A stretch of DNA of 64,000 nt. Source: Mercenaria mercenaria (lineage: Eukaryota > Mollusca > Bivalvia > Venerida > Veneridae). The position numbers and the translations under genes were made by a program. The DNA lies in the NCBI RefSeq assembly GCF_021730395.1, contig NC_069363.1, positions 21,674,001 through 21,738,000 on the forward strand, given 5' to 3'. This document shows positions 46,725-60,400 of the stretch, in pieces (position 1 is the stretch's first letter; every line of letters begins with the position of its first letter). The notes beneath the pieces were generated by a model. That model was not told the DNA's origin and did no database searches. It worked only from the letters and a program-made list of their open reading frames with translations.

Positions 46725-47930
46725 ATTAACTTTGCACCTTTTTTGAAATTTATTATTTCTATCTTCTAATGAAGAAGAACAGTTACCCCATGTAATACAG
46801 CAATAGTCAACGTAAAGTAATGAGTTGCATTTTTAAATAAATTATCAACACGTGTATGCCAAGACAAATAGGGTAGTATGATTAACCAGGTCAAAGGCTT
46901 TGGATAGATCCAGGAAATTAGTACCAAAAATTAAATTAGTGTCAACAATTGTAATCCAGTCGTCTTAAGATTTTATTTTGGGGGGTCTGACAGGATTGGT
47001 TGACCCTAAATCCTGATTGACGATTATATAGTAATTTCTTTGTTTCAAGATACTGCCTTAAATGCTTGGTAACATGAAGTTCTAGTATGAAAGATAGTGT
47101 TTGGCTTTTTGAAAGTCTAAGGAAATATGTTGGTGGCTATACTATTATTAATTATTTTAGATAGCACATGAGCAATAACAAAAGCAGAAAGTTTTAGAAA
47201 TTTGGAACTAAGGACATTATAACCTGTAGACTTTTTAAGGTCAAGAGACTTTAGTTGACTTTCAACAAATGACAGATCAACTGGGGGAATTTCGAACAGT
47301 GGTGTGTCATGCAGATATGCTGAATTGATGTATGCACTTTTCATATTTTCATATGTTGAATGAGGTGGACTATTTCACTTGAAAGCCTCACAAACGGAAA
47401 TAGAATTAGCATTGAAAGTGTAAGCTGTCATATAGATGGATATGTTATTGGTTGATCTTCATCATCTATATAGTTAGTTTGAAGTTAAGACTTGAAATCT
47501 GATAGTTCATGGAGACTGTTCCATAGCTCTTTAAGTAGTGCATATCATGATTTATTGTTTTATTGTAGTATTGACCTTTAGCATCATATATCAGGGTTTT
47601 AACTTTTTGTCTCCATAACTTATAATTGTTCGGTCTTGTTTCTTTTATGGAAATAGTCTCTTGTTTTATTAGCATCAAAGATTTGTTCAGTTAGGCTGAT
47701 TTGGTCTCAAAACCCAGTTTGCATGTTTGTGTAGTACAGAAAGGAACATATCAATGAACAGAGTCATCGGGTTATCAAATATGTCAAGAATTGACCATGG
47801 TTGATGGGAAATATCACTCATAAAGTGAACTGCGTTAGGATGTGTCAATGACCTGTTATTAATGATCTTATGTACAGGACCTTTGATATAATTGTTCTCT
47901 CTTGAGAAGGAACACTTTGAATTGGTAAGT
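46725..47930 (-). pseudogene. LINE ORF2 relic with internal deletion
   Basis: Minus-strand pieces in order: NYIKGPVHKIINNRSLTHPN, PNNYKLWRQKVKTLIYDAKG, SLDLKKSTGYNVLSSKFLKL and SIATNIFP, then LLYNRQSGFRVNQSCQT, LDLSKAFDLVNH (motif A, near 46900), and straight after it YVDYCCITWGN (near 46800). In L2/CR1/I-type elements the last phrase is C-terminal to the YxDD motif, so the palm from motif B to the thumb is deleted. Many stops and frame changes. An old relic. Confidence 0.75.
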
Positions 47931-50749
47931 CACACTTGACCGAGCAACTGACTTCGCAAACTGTTGTAATTACAAGCTGGCCAATCAAACTCCGTGACTT
48001 TAGAAATAACCTCTGACGTTAAAATTATTCTTTCCTAATTGAGGCGACTCTCTGGTTGATCGCGCTCACCGGGTAACATATTACTAAACCTGAGGATGGA
48101 AAAATGGCGTTGTTGAAACATGCCAAAAATATCTTATTTATCATAAAGGTAAACATACGTCGTTACCTCCGAATGCATGGTCAATATGTGAAAACAAACC
48201 CCATTGCGGCCCTCTGATTGTGCGCAACACATTCACGCTTCGAATGACCTGATGTCACATTCACGAAATTTAGGAAAGATACTACTAAATTATAGCCATG
48301 AATTACTTGATCAATGACCACTAAGTTTGTTGTGTGCGAGGACGTAGACTGTTTAGCGCATCAAATCACTACATTAGGATGTTAAACAGAAAAAGAATAA
48401 AGCGAATATATATGTCAATAAGGTAGAATGGTCTTGTCCTTGTGTCCAATCTTGGGGTTCCAAACACTGATGACCAATATTTAAAACAGACATTGCAACC
48501 AAAATTTTACAAGATGATCATTATATATTTATATAGATGTGCCCTTGAAGGAACTTTTGCTATGCTTTAACTTGTTTGAATAAGCTTTACGTGTTATACA
48601 TACAGGATTATGATCACTTAATCGAGTAGATTGGAGCATCTACTGGGAGTATTTGAAAAAATGTGGGATATCCATGATCCTCAAGGGCCAGAAAATATAA
48701 CAAAACTTTAACAGGTTCGAGTTGTATAACATGATTGTTAACATAGGTAGTACAATCATCAAAATTACATTATAACTAACATTTGTAGTTTGTGCATGAT
48801 TAGTGAGTATACTTGGGACAAAGTTAGTTCCACTGATTTGGCCAAGAACTGTCTCCCATCAACCAGTTCCTAAGAACAGGCATAAACATCATGATATTCA
48901 ACACAAATCATTACCTAATTAATTTGTAATCGTATTTCAGTAAATTGATACGCGTTTGGTACTCATTTCTATTAAACAAAAGTTTTGTCCTTATAGACAC
49001 GGTGTCAAATAAAATAACGCGCTTATTATGCAGCTAACTTAATAATACAAAAAGCTACAAACTTTCTCGTTCTTCTAGGAGCAAGGTATTGCTTTAATGG
49101 CCCTTTTATTATATACACATACCTATTCTACTGTTATATCAGCTAAATGGACTATAATTGTCGAAAGATAATGCTAAAAATGTGTTTGAAACGGTGAACG
49201 TTTTGACGAATGGAACATCGCAACTAAGATAAGCAGTCTCGCCATTTTTATTTTCCTGTATCCGTCTGGAGTTGAATACAAGGTTATGTATTCATTAGTG
49301 ATACAGACTGTATTTCAGTCAAAAAATTCGTAGGTATATATTAAACACAGATATGTGACATTTTCATCCGCTCGTAATTACATCTCACCTCTGTCTGCAT
49401 CGTTTGAAAAGATTGCTCATTTCAACCTCGTATTCCTTTATCTACAAACTGCCAATAGAAACAGCCTCGCCATCAATGCATCAAAATATAGTCTGACGGC
49501 AGGCAATATATAAGTAATACAAAGACATGCTAATTTTTCAATTTCACATTTATTCCTTTGCATTACAGGTCAATAGTTACGTAAATTACTGTTTATCGGA
49601 AACATGCTCATTTGTCAATAAAATCGTTGTTGGAAGGGAAAATGTAATAAAGTATAAAACATGGTATATATATGGTAAGCATGCCACGCAAAGTTTAATT
49701 TAGAAATTCAATATATTTCTTTTGTTCTAACAAATATAAGAGCATTGAGCGAAACAACTTATGAGATTATAACCTGCACGAATTCAGTATAACTATTGTA
49801 AATATTAATGGTCTCGCTCTCGTTTCCAGCAATATATTTCTGCTTCATCAAAAACCGACTCGAATTAAGTCAGTAAGAAGTAATGGTTTGGGGAATATTT
49901 GATATGATTATAAGGCCATAGTGGTCGGATTTGGTTTCTTTAAGATTATCTAAGCCAATATATCTTGTTTTAGGATGTTAGCGTTATATTAATACGCTAG
50001 TCGTAACTGAAATATCCTGTAATTCACGCGGGATTGATTCAGACCATGGTAAATCTAAACAAACTATTTTCTTTCTTCTACGATTTATGAGATATTTTCA
50101 TCGAGGATATCGGTGTTTAAAAGACATCACTACAAGATATCAAAAAACATTTATAGACAATTCTTACAGAACGAAATACCTCAGGTACTTTCACATTTTG
50201 ACCCATATTTATTTCTTACTGTTTCTCCCAGACGACATATTTTATCAACGTGTTGCCTGAAGCACCAAAACAGTTTTAGCATACGAACGTCATCTTCTTA
50301 ATCAACTATTATCGCTTGAATATTACACAGGACAATAAATTATTTTCATTACATGCTTTAAAGCTGCCAGTTTTAATATTTTCAACTGTCTTAACATGGC
50401 CTACTGTTTAGTCTCTCAGCTTGAACATTTCGGCCTGGGTGGCTTTCATAGCTTTTGGTATTGTATAATCACCCCTTGGATATGGTGCCTGCTTTTTAAT
50501 TTGTCTTTTGGCAGTTCCTGTGATATGCAGGCTCCATAACCTAGATCCCCTTTCTAAATTCCAGTTTGTTTAGCTTTACCCATTTTTTTCTCGTTTAGAG
50601 AAAACCCATTATTTTAACTGAGGACCATACGCCGCTTTTCATGGAATAATTACGCGCTAGTGTATCATTGAAGGTTCCATGTGCGCCGCGGTATGAACAC
50701 ATCTGCGGATGTCTCTAAATTGCTTTTAGTACTTTTAGCATGTGTAAAT
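47931..50749. other. 2.8 kb with no recognisable gene
   Basis: No exon, RNA gene or clear repeat recognised on either strand apart from the short phrase at 48684 shared with 45399. Confidence 0.4.
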
Positions 50750-51161
50750 GTTGAGTTCTGCTCAACCCGGGGCTAGAGGGCGTGGACGGTAGCATCCATT
50801 TCAACTGCCGTCCATCAACAAGCTCAATTAAACCTGCAACATTTTCGTTTCGGTTGAGCGACCTGTGGAGTTTCCACTTTTTCTATTTTACAACCCATCT
50901 GAGACACACCGCATGTTTAGTGTTCAACCCGTTTACAGTTGGACACTACGCTTCTCTCTTTGATTGTGTCTGACGGAAGAGGGGGAGGACTCTGTGATAA
51001 GCAGTTTTTAAATCCCTCCAGGACTGAACTGTTCTGGTTTCTGTCTTCTGGCCTGTTTCGTCGGGCCCTTATGGGTATTTTTCTTGATGCTCTGTCTTCT
51101 GCAAAGGCACTGAGTACATACGTGTTTGGTTCTTAAGGTTTGCTTTTTATATAATTATACA

Positions 51162-51315
51162 CAGGGATATAAACTAGCTTTTTTATTTAGGGGCCCAGAC
51201 TGTCAATAATAAATGTTTAACATTAGGTATATGGGCATTTTCTCCAACAATTTAGGGGCTCAGCCCAAAATCTAGAGACCATGGGCTACTGGGCCCCTGC
51301 TAATTTATATCCCTG
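51162..51315. mobile_element. 154-bp MITE with 17-bp TIRs
   Basis: Left end CAGGGATATAAACTAGC; complement of right end CAGGGATATAAATTAGC. ATACA flanks both sides (51157-51161, 51316-51320), a 5-bp target duplication. It lies inside the complex repeat at 50750-51940. Confidence 0.8.
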
Positions 51316-51788
51316 ATACAGGAGAATTTTGTGTTTTACATGCCATACCTTTTGTTTCCATTGCGTGTGTTAGAGATTCACCTGGTGAGGATTACTTTTA
51401 TTTACACTGTCCCGTGACTTTGTAACATGGTGGGGTTAAGAGTGAGGTTGGCTGTGCAACATCAACCGGTTTTAACTCCCCAGTTGTGTTTTTCTTGCCA
51501 CTGACCGTTCCAAGGCGGGGCCCAACTGTGTTCCTTTAATTGTTAATTTTGTCCTCGTGTGTTTGCTTTGTATGTGAGTGTGTGTGTTGGCGGTGTGCAC
51601 CTCTGCGTGCTGCGAGTTTCGTTTTGGGGAGGCTGCATTTTTGGAACGTGGCATTTCCTGTTAGATAGTTATCCTTGTTTTTTTGGGGTGAGGTTAGTGC
51701 ACCGTAAACCGGTTTAAGCTCCCAAATGATTATTTTGCCGTTTCAGGCGTTGTCTCACTTTATTTTTATTTGTTAGTCCCCTTCCCTG

Positions 51789-51842
<54 letters not shown>

Positions 51843-51862
51843 CATGCGTGCGTGCGTGCGTG
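51789..51862. repeat. TC then TGCG microsatellite
   Basis: About 22 TC units (51789-51833), then TG units and TGCG units to about 51862. The open frame seen on the minus strand here (RERERER) is only this repeat. Confidence 0.95.
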
Positions 51863-51940
51863 TTGCGATTGCGGGCTGCTGCGTTTTTTGGAACGTGGCT
51901 TTTAGGATTGTGTCTGTTATGATCCTGTTGGATACCTGAA

Positions 51941-53696
51941 AATATAGCATGCTATTCTTATATAAAAGAAAATAGACTATGACAAATTGATATATGAAAA
52001 TATGAGTTTGTATTACAAAGTTCTATTTTCTTTTAAGTTTAAACAGCCATTCTGTCAAAGTCCATTGGTAATATTTTATCATCATCATTTTTTGTGGCGA
52101 TTTCGAAATCAAGATGGCCACCCCAAATCATGTTATTTTTACATTTTCATATCAGTTGATATTCAACTAAAATGTACGGTGTGCATTTTATATACATGTA
52201 TTACATAAATGCCAGAATACGCTAAACAAGTTCAGACGGGAATTTAATTCTATCTTATGTCTTTAAGATGGAGTTATTTGTGCTTAAAATCTCTTGTTAT
52301 TTCACAAATGATGTATGATTTGGTACTTCGTCAAAGCACTGACATGACATGAACAAAATACATTCATTTAAACAACATATGTCTAATTCAAGCATATTGT
52401 ATGTCTTATATGGTAATATTCACTATTTCTAAGGAATACTGTAAAGTGATAAAGACAAAATAATGGGAGGTAAAAAAAAATACATGCGTTTGCTGCCTGG
52501 TATCATGTATCATTGAAATTATTCAATTATTAGTGAGTTGACTGCATTCATTATATAAAATAAGTCAAGGTAAACTTGTCATTATCTTTTGGGTTTTGAT
52601 AAAAAAGGAGATAATTACAAGATGCGAAATATTTATCCAGATATTTTAGAATATATATTCACATTGTGATGGCGATCCGTATGTAAATTTATAACAACGG
52701 TAACTTTTCTTTCTAGTTCCCACATCAACAAAGTGAAAATAGAAATATTGACACGAGAAAAAATACCACGGAATATTGCATCTCTGTTGCATTTCCTAGC
52801 TCGAACCACCTGACAACCTCCATCCATAGTTGAAACGCTAGAACATTGCCACAGGTTATCAGCTAAATGTTTCCACAACGGACAGAACAAGTTCTATCCT
52901 TTCTGTCACATCATTACTATACGTGACATCCGGTAAAGGCCCAGTGTCTTAGGTTGGTGGCCTTGCGACCTGAAGTAGCGGCGGCCCGGCAAACTCATGT
53001 ATTTATTTGAAATATACGATAAATTAAGAAACCTGAATACAAACGTTGAAAAATTGTAACGCAGCCTATGAGAGTAGACTTAAGAAACAGTTATGTTTTT
53101 GGTTAATTTATACTGAAGAAAATACATAAAACAAAATGTTTAATTACTCTGATTTTTTTTCAATCCCGCGGCCTAGTGGCCTGGCCGCCTTAAACGAAGT
53201 CGGATTAAAAATGTCTGAACTTATGAAAAGTAGCCTATGTTCCGTGGTGTTACAGTTCAGCTATGTTTAAAATGATTTTCTGTTGTTATTATTATTATTA
53301 TTATCATCATCATTTTTAATATTATAACAATGAACACCCCCACACCATTCTAATCATGATAATCAGTTTGACAGTCATTACCAAAACAAATAAATCTATC
53401 GAAATGATTCCATCCTGGTAAAGATCGATTCGAAGCACAGCACGCAACTAAAGTATCGGAAAAGGTAATGCAGAATGCAGCGCTTCAAACCCCTAGCACC
53501 GGGTTAGACGGAATTTTGTTTTACAGCTAGTAAACCTGCTTGAACATAGGTCGGAGCAGTTCACATTCAGACAACAATGTTATGGTATATAAATAAAATT
53601 ATATATTGCTAGACGCCTTTATACTAAATTTACTTCTAGAAAAGATGTATTTTGCGAAGAGAAGTAAGATTTTTTGCTTAAATGATAACAATTTAT
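51941..53696. other. No recognisable gene
   Basis: Nothing supportable. An ATT/ATC microsatellite lies at 53284-53312. Confidence 0.4.
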
Positions 53697-54632
53697 TATC
53701 CCTCGCCGATGAAATCGGGAGGGGGTATTGAAATGGCGTTGTCCGTCCGTCACGTCCGTGCGTGCGTTCGTCCGCAGACATATCTCAGTAACTAGCAGGT
53801 AGAATTTCATGAAACTTGAAATAATCATGAACCAACATACTGCCATGATGCCCGTCAAGTTTTTGTTTTGATTGGTCAATTTTCCTTAGAGTTATTGCCC
53901 TTGATTTAATAAAAAATGCCCAAAAATGTCCGTCCGCAGCCATTTCTCTGTAACCATCATGTTGAATTTCATAAAACTTGAAATAAACGTGCACCAACAT
54001 ACTGCGATGATGCCCGTCAAGTTTTTGTTTTTGATTGGTCAATTTCCCTTAGAGTTAATTCCCTTGATTTAATGAAAAATCCACGTCTGCAGCTATTTCT
54101 CAGTAACAAGCTGGTAGAATTTCATGAAACTTGAAATAAATATAAACCAACATACTTCGATGACGCCTGTCTTCTTTTTTTTTAATTGGTCAATTTTCCT
54201 TAGAGTTATTGCCCTTTAATTGTTTAAAAATCTACAGATCTGTACATAACAAACCAACCAATTGTTAGAATTTCATTAAACGTCTTTCATTCTTTTCCAT
54301 GAACATTTATTATAAACATGTGAAGTTGTGCACCCACACCTGATCACCACCTTGCCTTGGTCACACCCCCTCCCCTCCCCCCCCCCCTCCCCCATTTTAT
54401 TTTTCATTTTTAATTTTCCATCAATATTTATAATCAACATATGATGTTTTGTACCCTCACCCAGTCACCCTCGCTGCCCCCGCCCCCATCACACACACAC
54501 ACCAAAAATAGCATTCATCTTCTGTTAAATTGATTTGGACTAATGACAATATTTTCTTAGTAACATCCTTAACTTTTGCCGGATATACTGTTTTGCCGTT
54601 CCTCACCACAAACCCTTTCGGCGGGGGATACC
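53697..54632. mobile_element. Element with ~165-bp tandem core and inverted subterminal ends
   Basis: Left end TATCCCTCGCCGATGAAATC then GGGAGGGGGTA; right end TTTCGGCGGGGGATA, whose complement is TATCCCCCGCCGAAA. About three units share 'CAGTAACTAGCAGGTAGAAT', 'TTCATGAAACTTGAAATAA', 'CGTCAAGTTTTTGTTT' and 'TTAGAGTTATTGCCCTTGAT' at 130-195-bp spacing. A C-rich tract lies at 54360-54395. Built like the Helentron-like elements, but with different ends. Confidence 0.65.
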
Positions 54633-56428
54633 AATTCATCGAATTTGCTTGTTTACTTAAGTTCAGAAAGGAGATAGGAAGTTAATTCAGTTGATTCAAA
54701 TTCTCTACATACTTTATGCATTAAACATGTATGAGGAGAAAGTAACAACAGTTGTGTCTGTGAATACAGTGCCTTCGCCATTAAACATACTTGCCTAATT
54801 ATTGTATTATGCGGAATGCCTCTCGAGTGCCAAAGATTGTATGTAACTGTCAAACTGCAATGTCGAAAATACTTTATATTGTTAAATATTTACAGTTACT
54901 CTTTAAAATGTAACTAGGAATACATTTTGCAAATATCTATTTACAAAGAACTTTAGAAAATGAACAGTATGTTCCGTTATTTGTAGATGAAAGTTAAGTG
55001 TAACGAGTGCCTATACGTCAGACTTGCATTGAAATTGCAGTGGTATGAAATTTGACAGCACAGTATGTATGGAAATTTGTAATACAACACCTTGATGTTA
55101 GTGTTTCCACATGACTATTTATATGAAATACCTTTAAAAGGCCCAGGCACTGGTTGTAGCGGTGGTGTGCTTATATGTTACATGTGTACTTGTCTGCTAA
55201 GTAATGAATTATATAAATTTCGAAATTATTCTAATTATGAAGTTGAGCAAAAATTGAAATTATACCCATCTCTTTCGTCTATTTGCATTTTCAGTGAACA
55301 AGTAAAGACTGATTACGTCTGCCTATCGCCTCTCAAATGATACCAATTTGTTTTCCCTGATTCTGTTCATGAAATAGCATGTTACCTCCGCGATTTATAT
55401 AGAAGAAATAAGCAGGAGTACTTCTAAGTCAGACTTATACACAATGAAGAATGCTTAATTGAATATTTTATATAGTTCCTTATGTCATTTGGGAAATTTT
55501 TTATTTGAATATGTGATTGATGATCTTTTACATCATCTAGTAGGGATGTTTGCGGCACAATATTAACTGAGTTTCCAGAATGGGATTTACAGACAATTAT
55601 CCCTTACATAACTAATGGTTATCATGGTACATTTGGTATGAATCTCAATTGCATTTTATCTTATTGTCGGCAAATCTTATCTCCTGCATTGCAGATGATT
55701 TCGAATTAAGTCAAAGTAATTTAACGCAGCTACCATGAGTTTGATTGAATATTCTATATGCAGATAATCCACATAAGATCGAACTTCATTTTCTTTTCAA
55801 ACTATCTATGACAATAGCTACTTTTTCTCTTTGATGTACAATGCCAGGCTCTCTTTCATTGCCTCAATCTTGTTACCGATTTTAAACCAAATATAAACAC
55901 ATATATTTTTTTATCTAATTGGCAATGCTTCGTTCAATAAACTTCAATAAACTTCATGGTGTAAAATCAACTTTAGGTGAATGGCACCCAGGTAACAGAT
56001 CTGTTCGCAGGGAGGAAGTTGTTCTTTACCACTGTCGGATAGGTCAAAGGTTTGTTTCATTTTTATCAATTGAAGAAAGAACATCAACCTGAATGCAGTA
56101 CTTATTCTAAACATGTTTGAATTGATTGTCTGAACTTTGCTACACAGCGCAGTGTATATCTTGAATTTCAATCTTCGAAAGAGTTGTTTGAAACACTACC
56201 TGTCAACCATGTATTGTCCTTTGTTTTAAACAGATAGGCATCTACATCAATTATTGCTATATTGATTTGTTAACAACTAATAATGGAACACCATATAAAG
56301 ATTAAAACTTGAAATAACTAGCACCCTAACTCCAAGTAATAGGTTTCTCTTTCTTCAAAGATTGTCTCGCATTATGTCAAATGTTAAACAGTATTAATGG
56401 AAAATATAAACAAAAAGTTCGATTTTCG
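54633..56428. other. No recognisable gene
   Basis: Nothing supportable; short open frames (e.g. 55092-55340) show no family features. Confidence 0.4.
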
Positions 56429-57330
56429 TTTTTAGCTCAACAATACGAAGTATGGAGAGCTGTCCTACTCGATCCGGCGTCAGCGTTGGCTTCCTTCCAC
56501 GTCCGCACCTTGGTTAAAGTTTTGATGCGCTTTCACTTTATCTCTGTAATTACTTGATGGATTTGTTTCAAACTTAAAACAATTATTCCTCATCACCACC
56601 CGCGTCATGTGACACAAGGGTCTTAACTCTTGCACAAATATTTTATGAATTATTTCCCCCTTTTTATTTGGAATTTCAGGCTAAAGTTTTGGTGCACTTC
56701 CACTCTATCTCAGTTATTACTAAATGGGTTTGATTCAAACTTGAATATTTGTTCCACATCACCACAGAAAGTCCATTACTCTTGCACCAATTTATAATGA
56801 ATTATGGCACTATTTTACTTTGAATTTAAGGTTAATTTTGATGCATTTTCACTATATCTGTTATAAGAGAAAGGGTTTGACTCAAACTTAGAATAGTTGT
56901 TCCACATCATCACACACATCATATGACACAAGGGCCATAACTCTCACACCAATATTTCATGAATTATTCCCCCTTTTAATTAGAATTTCAGGTTAAAGTT
57001 TTGGTGTACTTTCACTCCATCTCAGTTATTACTAGATGGATTTAATTCCAACTTAGAATAGTTGTTCCACATCATCACGCACATCAAATGACACAAGGGC
57101 CATAACTTTTTACTTGAAATTTCAGCCACTATTTAGATTTTATGCTTTTTCACCATATCTCTAATGTTACTACATCCACATCATATAACACAATGTCCAT
57201 AATGCTGGCACCAATATGTTATAATTATACCATCCTTTTATTTGGAATTTCAGGTTCAAGTTGTGATGAATTATGTCCCTTTTATACTTGTTATTGTTTT
57301 GATACACTTTAACTGTATTTCTATTATTAC
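56429..57330 (-). mobile_element. Helentron-like element, reverse orientation, head not found
   Basis: The plus strand begins TTTTTAGCTCAACAATACGA then AGTATGGAGAGCTGTCC, the complement of a CTAAAAA-type tail. A GC patch (GATCCGGCGTCAGCG) follows, as next to the tails at 32280 and 36090. The core has about five diverged units of ~165 bp ('CATCTCAGTTATTACTA', 'GTTCCACATCATCACACACA', 'GACACAAGGGCCATAACTC'). No ACAAGAG head is found before the satellite at 57474. Confidence 0.7.
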
Positions 57331-57473
57331 TTAATATATTGGACACTTACTTATCTTTATCTCTGTTATTACTTAATACTACTTTGTTTTCCAATATATT
57401 CATCCACACTGAGTCATTAAACACTCTATTGACATCTTTAGTTTTCACAGCTGTTAGCCTAATAAAGCTAACA

Positions 57474-60400
57474 TGCAAAACATCCAACTTCTTCAAAATC
57501 GATCAGCGAAAAGCTTTTACATGTAAAACATCCCACTTCTACTTGACGATCTGCGAAATACTTTTATATGTTAAACACCCCACTTCTACTAGATCGACCT
57601 GCGACATGACATCCCACTTCTACTAGATCGATCTGCGAAATGTTTTAGCAGGTAGAACATCCCACTTCTACTAGATCGATCTGCGGAATGCTTTTACAGG
57701 TAAAACATCCCACTTCTACTAGATCGATCTGCGGAATGCTTTTACAGGTAAAACATTCCACTTCTACTAGATCGATCTGCGGAATGCTTTTACTTGTAAA
57801 ACATCCCACTTCTACTAGATCGATCTGCGGAATGCTTTTACATGTAAAACATCCCACTTCTACTAGATCGATCTGCGGAATGCTTTTAAAGGTAAAACAT
57901 CCCACTTCTACTAGATCGATCTGGGAAATGCTTTTACATGTAAAACATCCCACTTCTACTAGATCGATCTGCGGAATGCTTTTATATGTAAAACATCCCT
58001 ATTCTACTAGATCGATCTGCGGAATGCGTTTACAGGTAAAACATCCCACTTCTTCTAGATCGATATGCGAAATGCTTTTACAGGTAAAACATCCCACTTC
58101 TACTAGATCGATCTTGGAAATGTTTTTACAGGTAAAACATCCCACTCTTCTAGATCGATCTGCGGAATGCTTTTACAGGTAAAACATCCCAATTCTACTA
58201 GATCGATCTGCGGAATGCTTTTACATGTAAAACATCTCGCTTCTTCTAGATCGATCTGCGGAATGCTTTTACTTGTAAAACATCCCACTTCTACTAGATC
58301 GATCTGGGAAATGCTTTTACAGGTAAAACATCCCACTTCTACTAGATCGATCTGGGAAATGCTTTTACAGGTAAAACATCCCACTTCTACTAGATCGATC
58401 TGCGAAATGTTTTTACAGGTAAAACATCCCACTTCTACTAGATCGATATGGGAAATGCTTTTATATGTAAAACATCCCACTTCTACTAGATCGATCTGCG
58501 AAATGCTTTTACATGTAAAACATCCCACTTCTGCTAGATCGATCTGCGAAATGCTTTTACATGTAAAACATCCCACTTCTTCTAGATCGATATGCGAAAT
58601 GCTTTTATATGTAAAACATCCAACTTCTACTAGATCGATATGGGAAATGATTTTACATGTAAAACATCCCACTTCTGCTAGATCGATCTGCGAAATGATT
58701 TTACATGTAAAACATCCCACTTCTTCTAGATCGATCTGCGAAATGCTTTTACATGTAAAACATCCCACTTCTACTAGATCGATCTGGGAAATGCTTTTAC
58801 ATGTAAAACATCCAACTTCTACTAGATCGATCTGCGAAATGCTTTTACATGTAAAACACCCAACTTCTACTAGATCGATCTGGGAAATGCTTTTACATGT
58901 AAAACATCCCACTTCTTCTAGATCGATCTGCGAAATGCTTTTACATGTAAAACATCCCAATTCTACTAGATCGATCTGCGGAATGCTTTTACATGTAAAA
59001 CATCTCGCTTCTTCTAGATCGATCTGCGGAATGCTTTTACTTGTAAAACATCCCACTTCTACTAGATCGATCTGGGAAATGCTTTTACAGGTAAAACATC
59101 CCACTTCTACTAGATCGATCTGGGAAATGCTTTTACATGTAAAACATCCCACTTCTGCTAGATCGATCTGCGAAATGCTTTTACATGTAAAACATCCCAC
59201 TTCTGCTAGATCGATCTGCGAAATGCTTTTACATGTAAAACATCCCACTTCTTCTAGATCGATATGCGAAATGCTTTTATATGTAAAACATCCAACTTCT
59301 ACTAGATCGATATGGGAAATGATTTTACATGTAAAACATCCCACTTCTGCTAGATCGATCTGCGAAATGATTTTACATGTAAAACATCCCACTTCTTCTA
59401 GATCGATCTGCGAAATGCTTTTACATGTAAAACATCCCACTTCTACTAGATCGATCTGGGAAATGCTTTTACATGTAAAACATCCAACTTCTACTAGATC
59501 GATCTGCGAAATGCTTTTACATGTAAAACACCCAACTTCTACTAGATCGATCTGGGAAATGCTTTTACATGTAAAACATCCCACTTCTTCTAGATCGATA
59601 TGCGAAATGCTTTTACATGTAAAACATCCAACTTCTTCTAGATCGAACTGCGTAATGCTTTTACATGTAAAACATCCCACTTCTTCTAGATTGATATGCG
59701 AAATGCTTTTACATGTAAAACATCCAACTTCTACTAGATCGATCTGCGAAATGCTTTTACAGGTATACACTCCCACCTCTACTAGATCGATTTGGGAAAT
59801 GCTTTTACATGTAAAACATCCAACTTTTACTAGATCGATATGTGAAATGCTTTTACATGTAAAACATCCCACTTCTTCTAGATTGATATGCGAAATGCTT
59901 TTACATGTAAAACATCCAACTTCTACTAGACCGATCTGGGAAATGATTTTACATGTAAAACATCCAACTTCTACTAGATCGATCTGCGAAATGCTTTTAC
60001 ATTTAAAACATCCCACTTCTTCTAGATTGATATGCGAAATGCTTTTACATGTAAAACATCCAACTTCTACTAGATCGATCTGGGAAATGCTTTTACATGT
60101 AAAACATCCAACTTCTACGAGATCGATGAGGGAAATGATTTTAAATGTAAAACATCCCACTCCTACTAGATTGATATGCGAAATGTTTTTACATGTAAAA
60201 CATTAGCGAAATGCTTTTACATGTAAAACATCCAACTTCTACTAGGTCGATCTGCGAAATGTTTTTACATGTAAAACATCAGTGAAATGCTTTTACATGT
60301 AAAACATTCCCGTCCTACTAGACCAATCTGCGAAATCCTTTACATGTTAAACATCCTACTTCTGCTAGATTGACCTGCGATATGCTTTAACATGTAAAAC

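Larger units (their letters stand above)
50750..51940 (+). repeat. Complex interspersed repeat with an internal direct repeat
   Basis: 50838-50895 matches 41076-41135. Two related blocks follow each other: 51421-51660 (GTGAGGTTGGCTGTGCA, AACCGGTTTTAACTCCC, TTTTTGGAACGTGGC) and 51680-51915 (GTGAGGTTAGTGCACC, AACCGGTTTAAGCTCCC, TTTTTTGGAACGTGGC). In the second block the position of the TG-rich stretch has grown into a TC/TG microsatellite. Family unnamed; I recall similar sequence from other bivalves. Confidence 0.55.

Noticed and set aside
55092-55340. 82-residue plus-strand frame as a gene
   Set aside because: No recognisable motif, poor start context, surrounded by featureless AT-rich DNA.
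58103-60206. Two ~680-residue repeat proteins (plus and minus strand)
   Set aside because: Both frames exist only because 48 is divisible by three; the unit variants change residues in both frames equally, with no start context, splice sites or coding bias.
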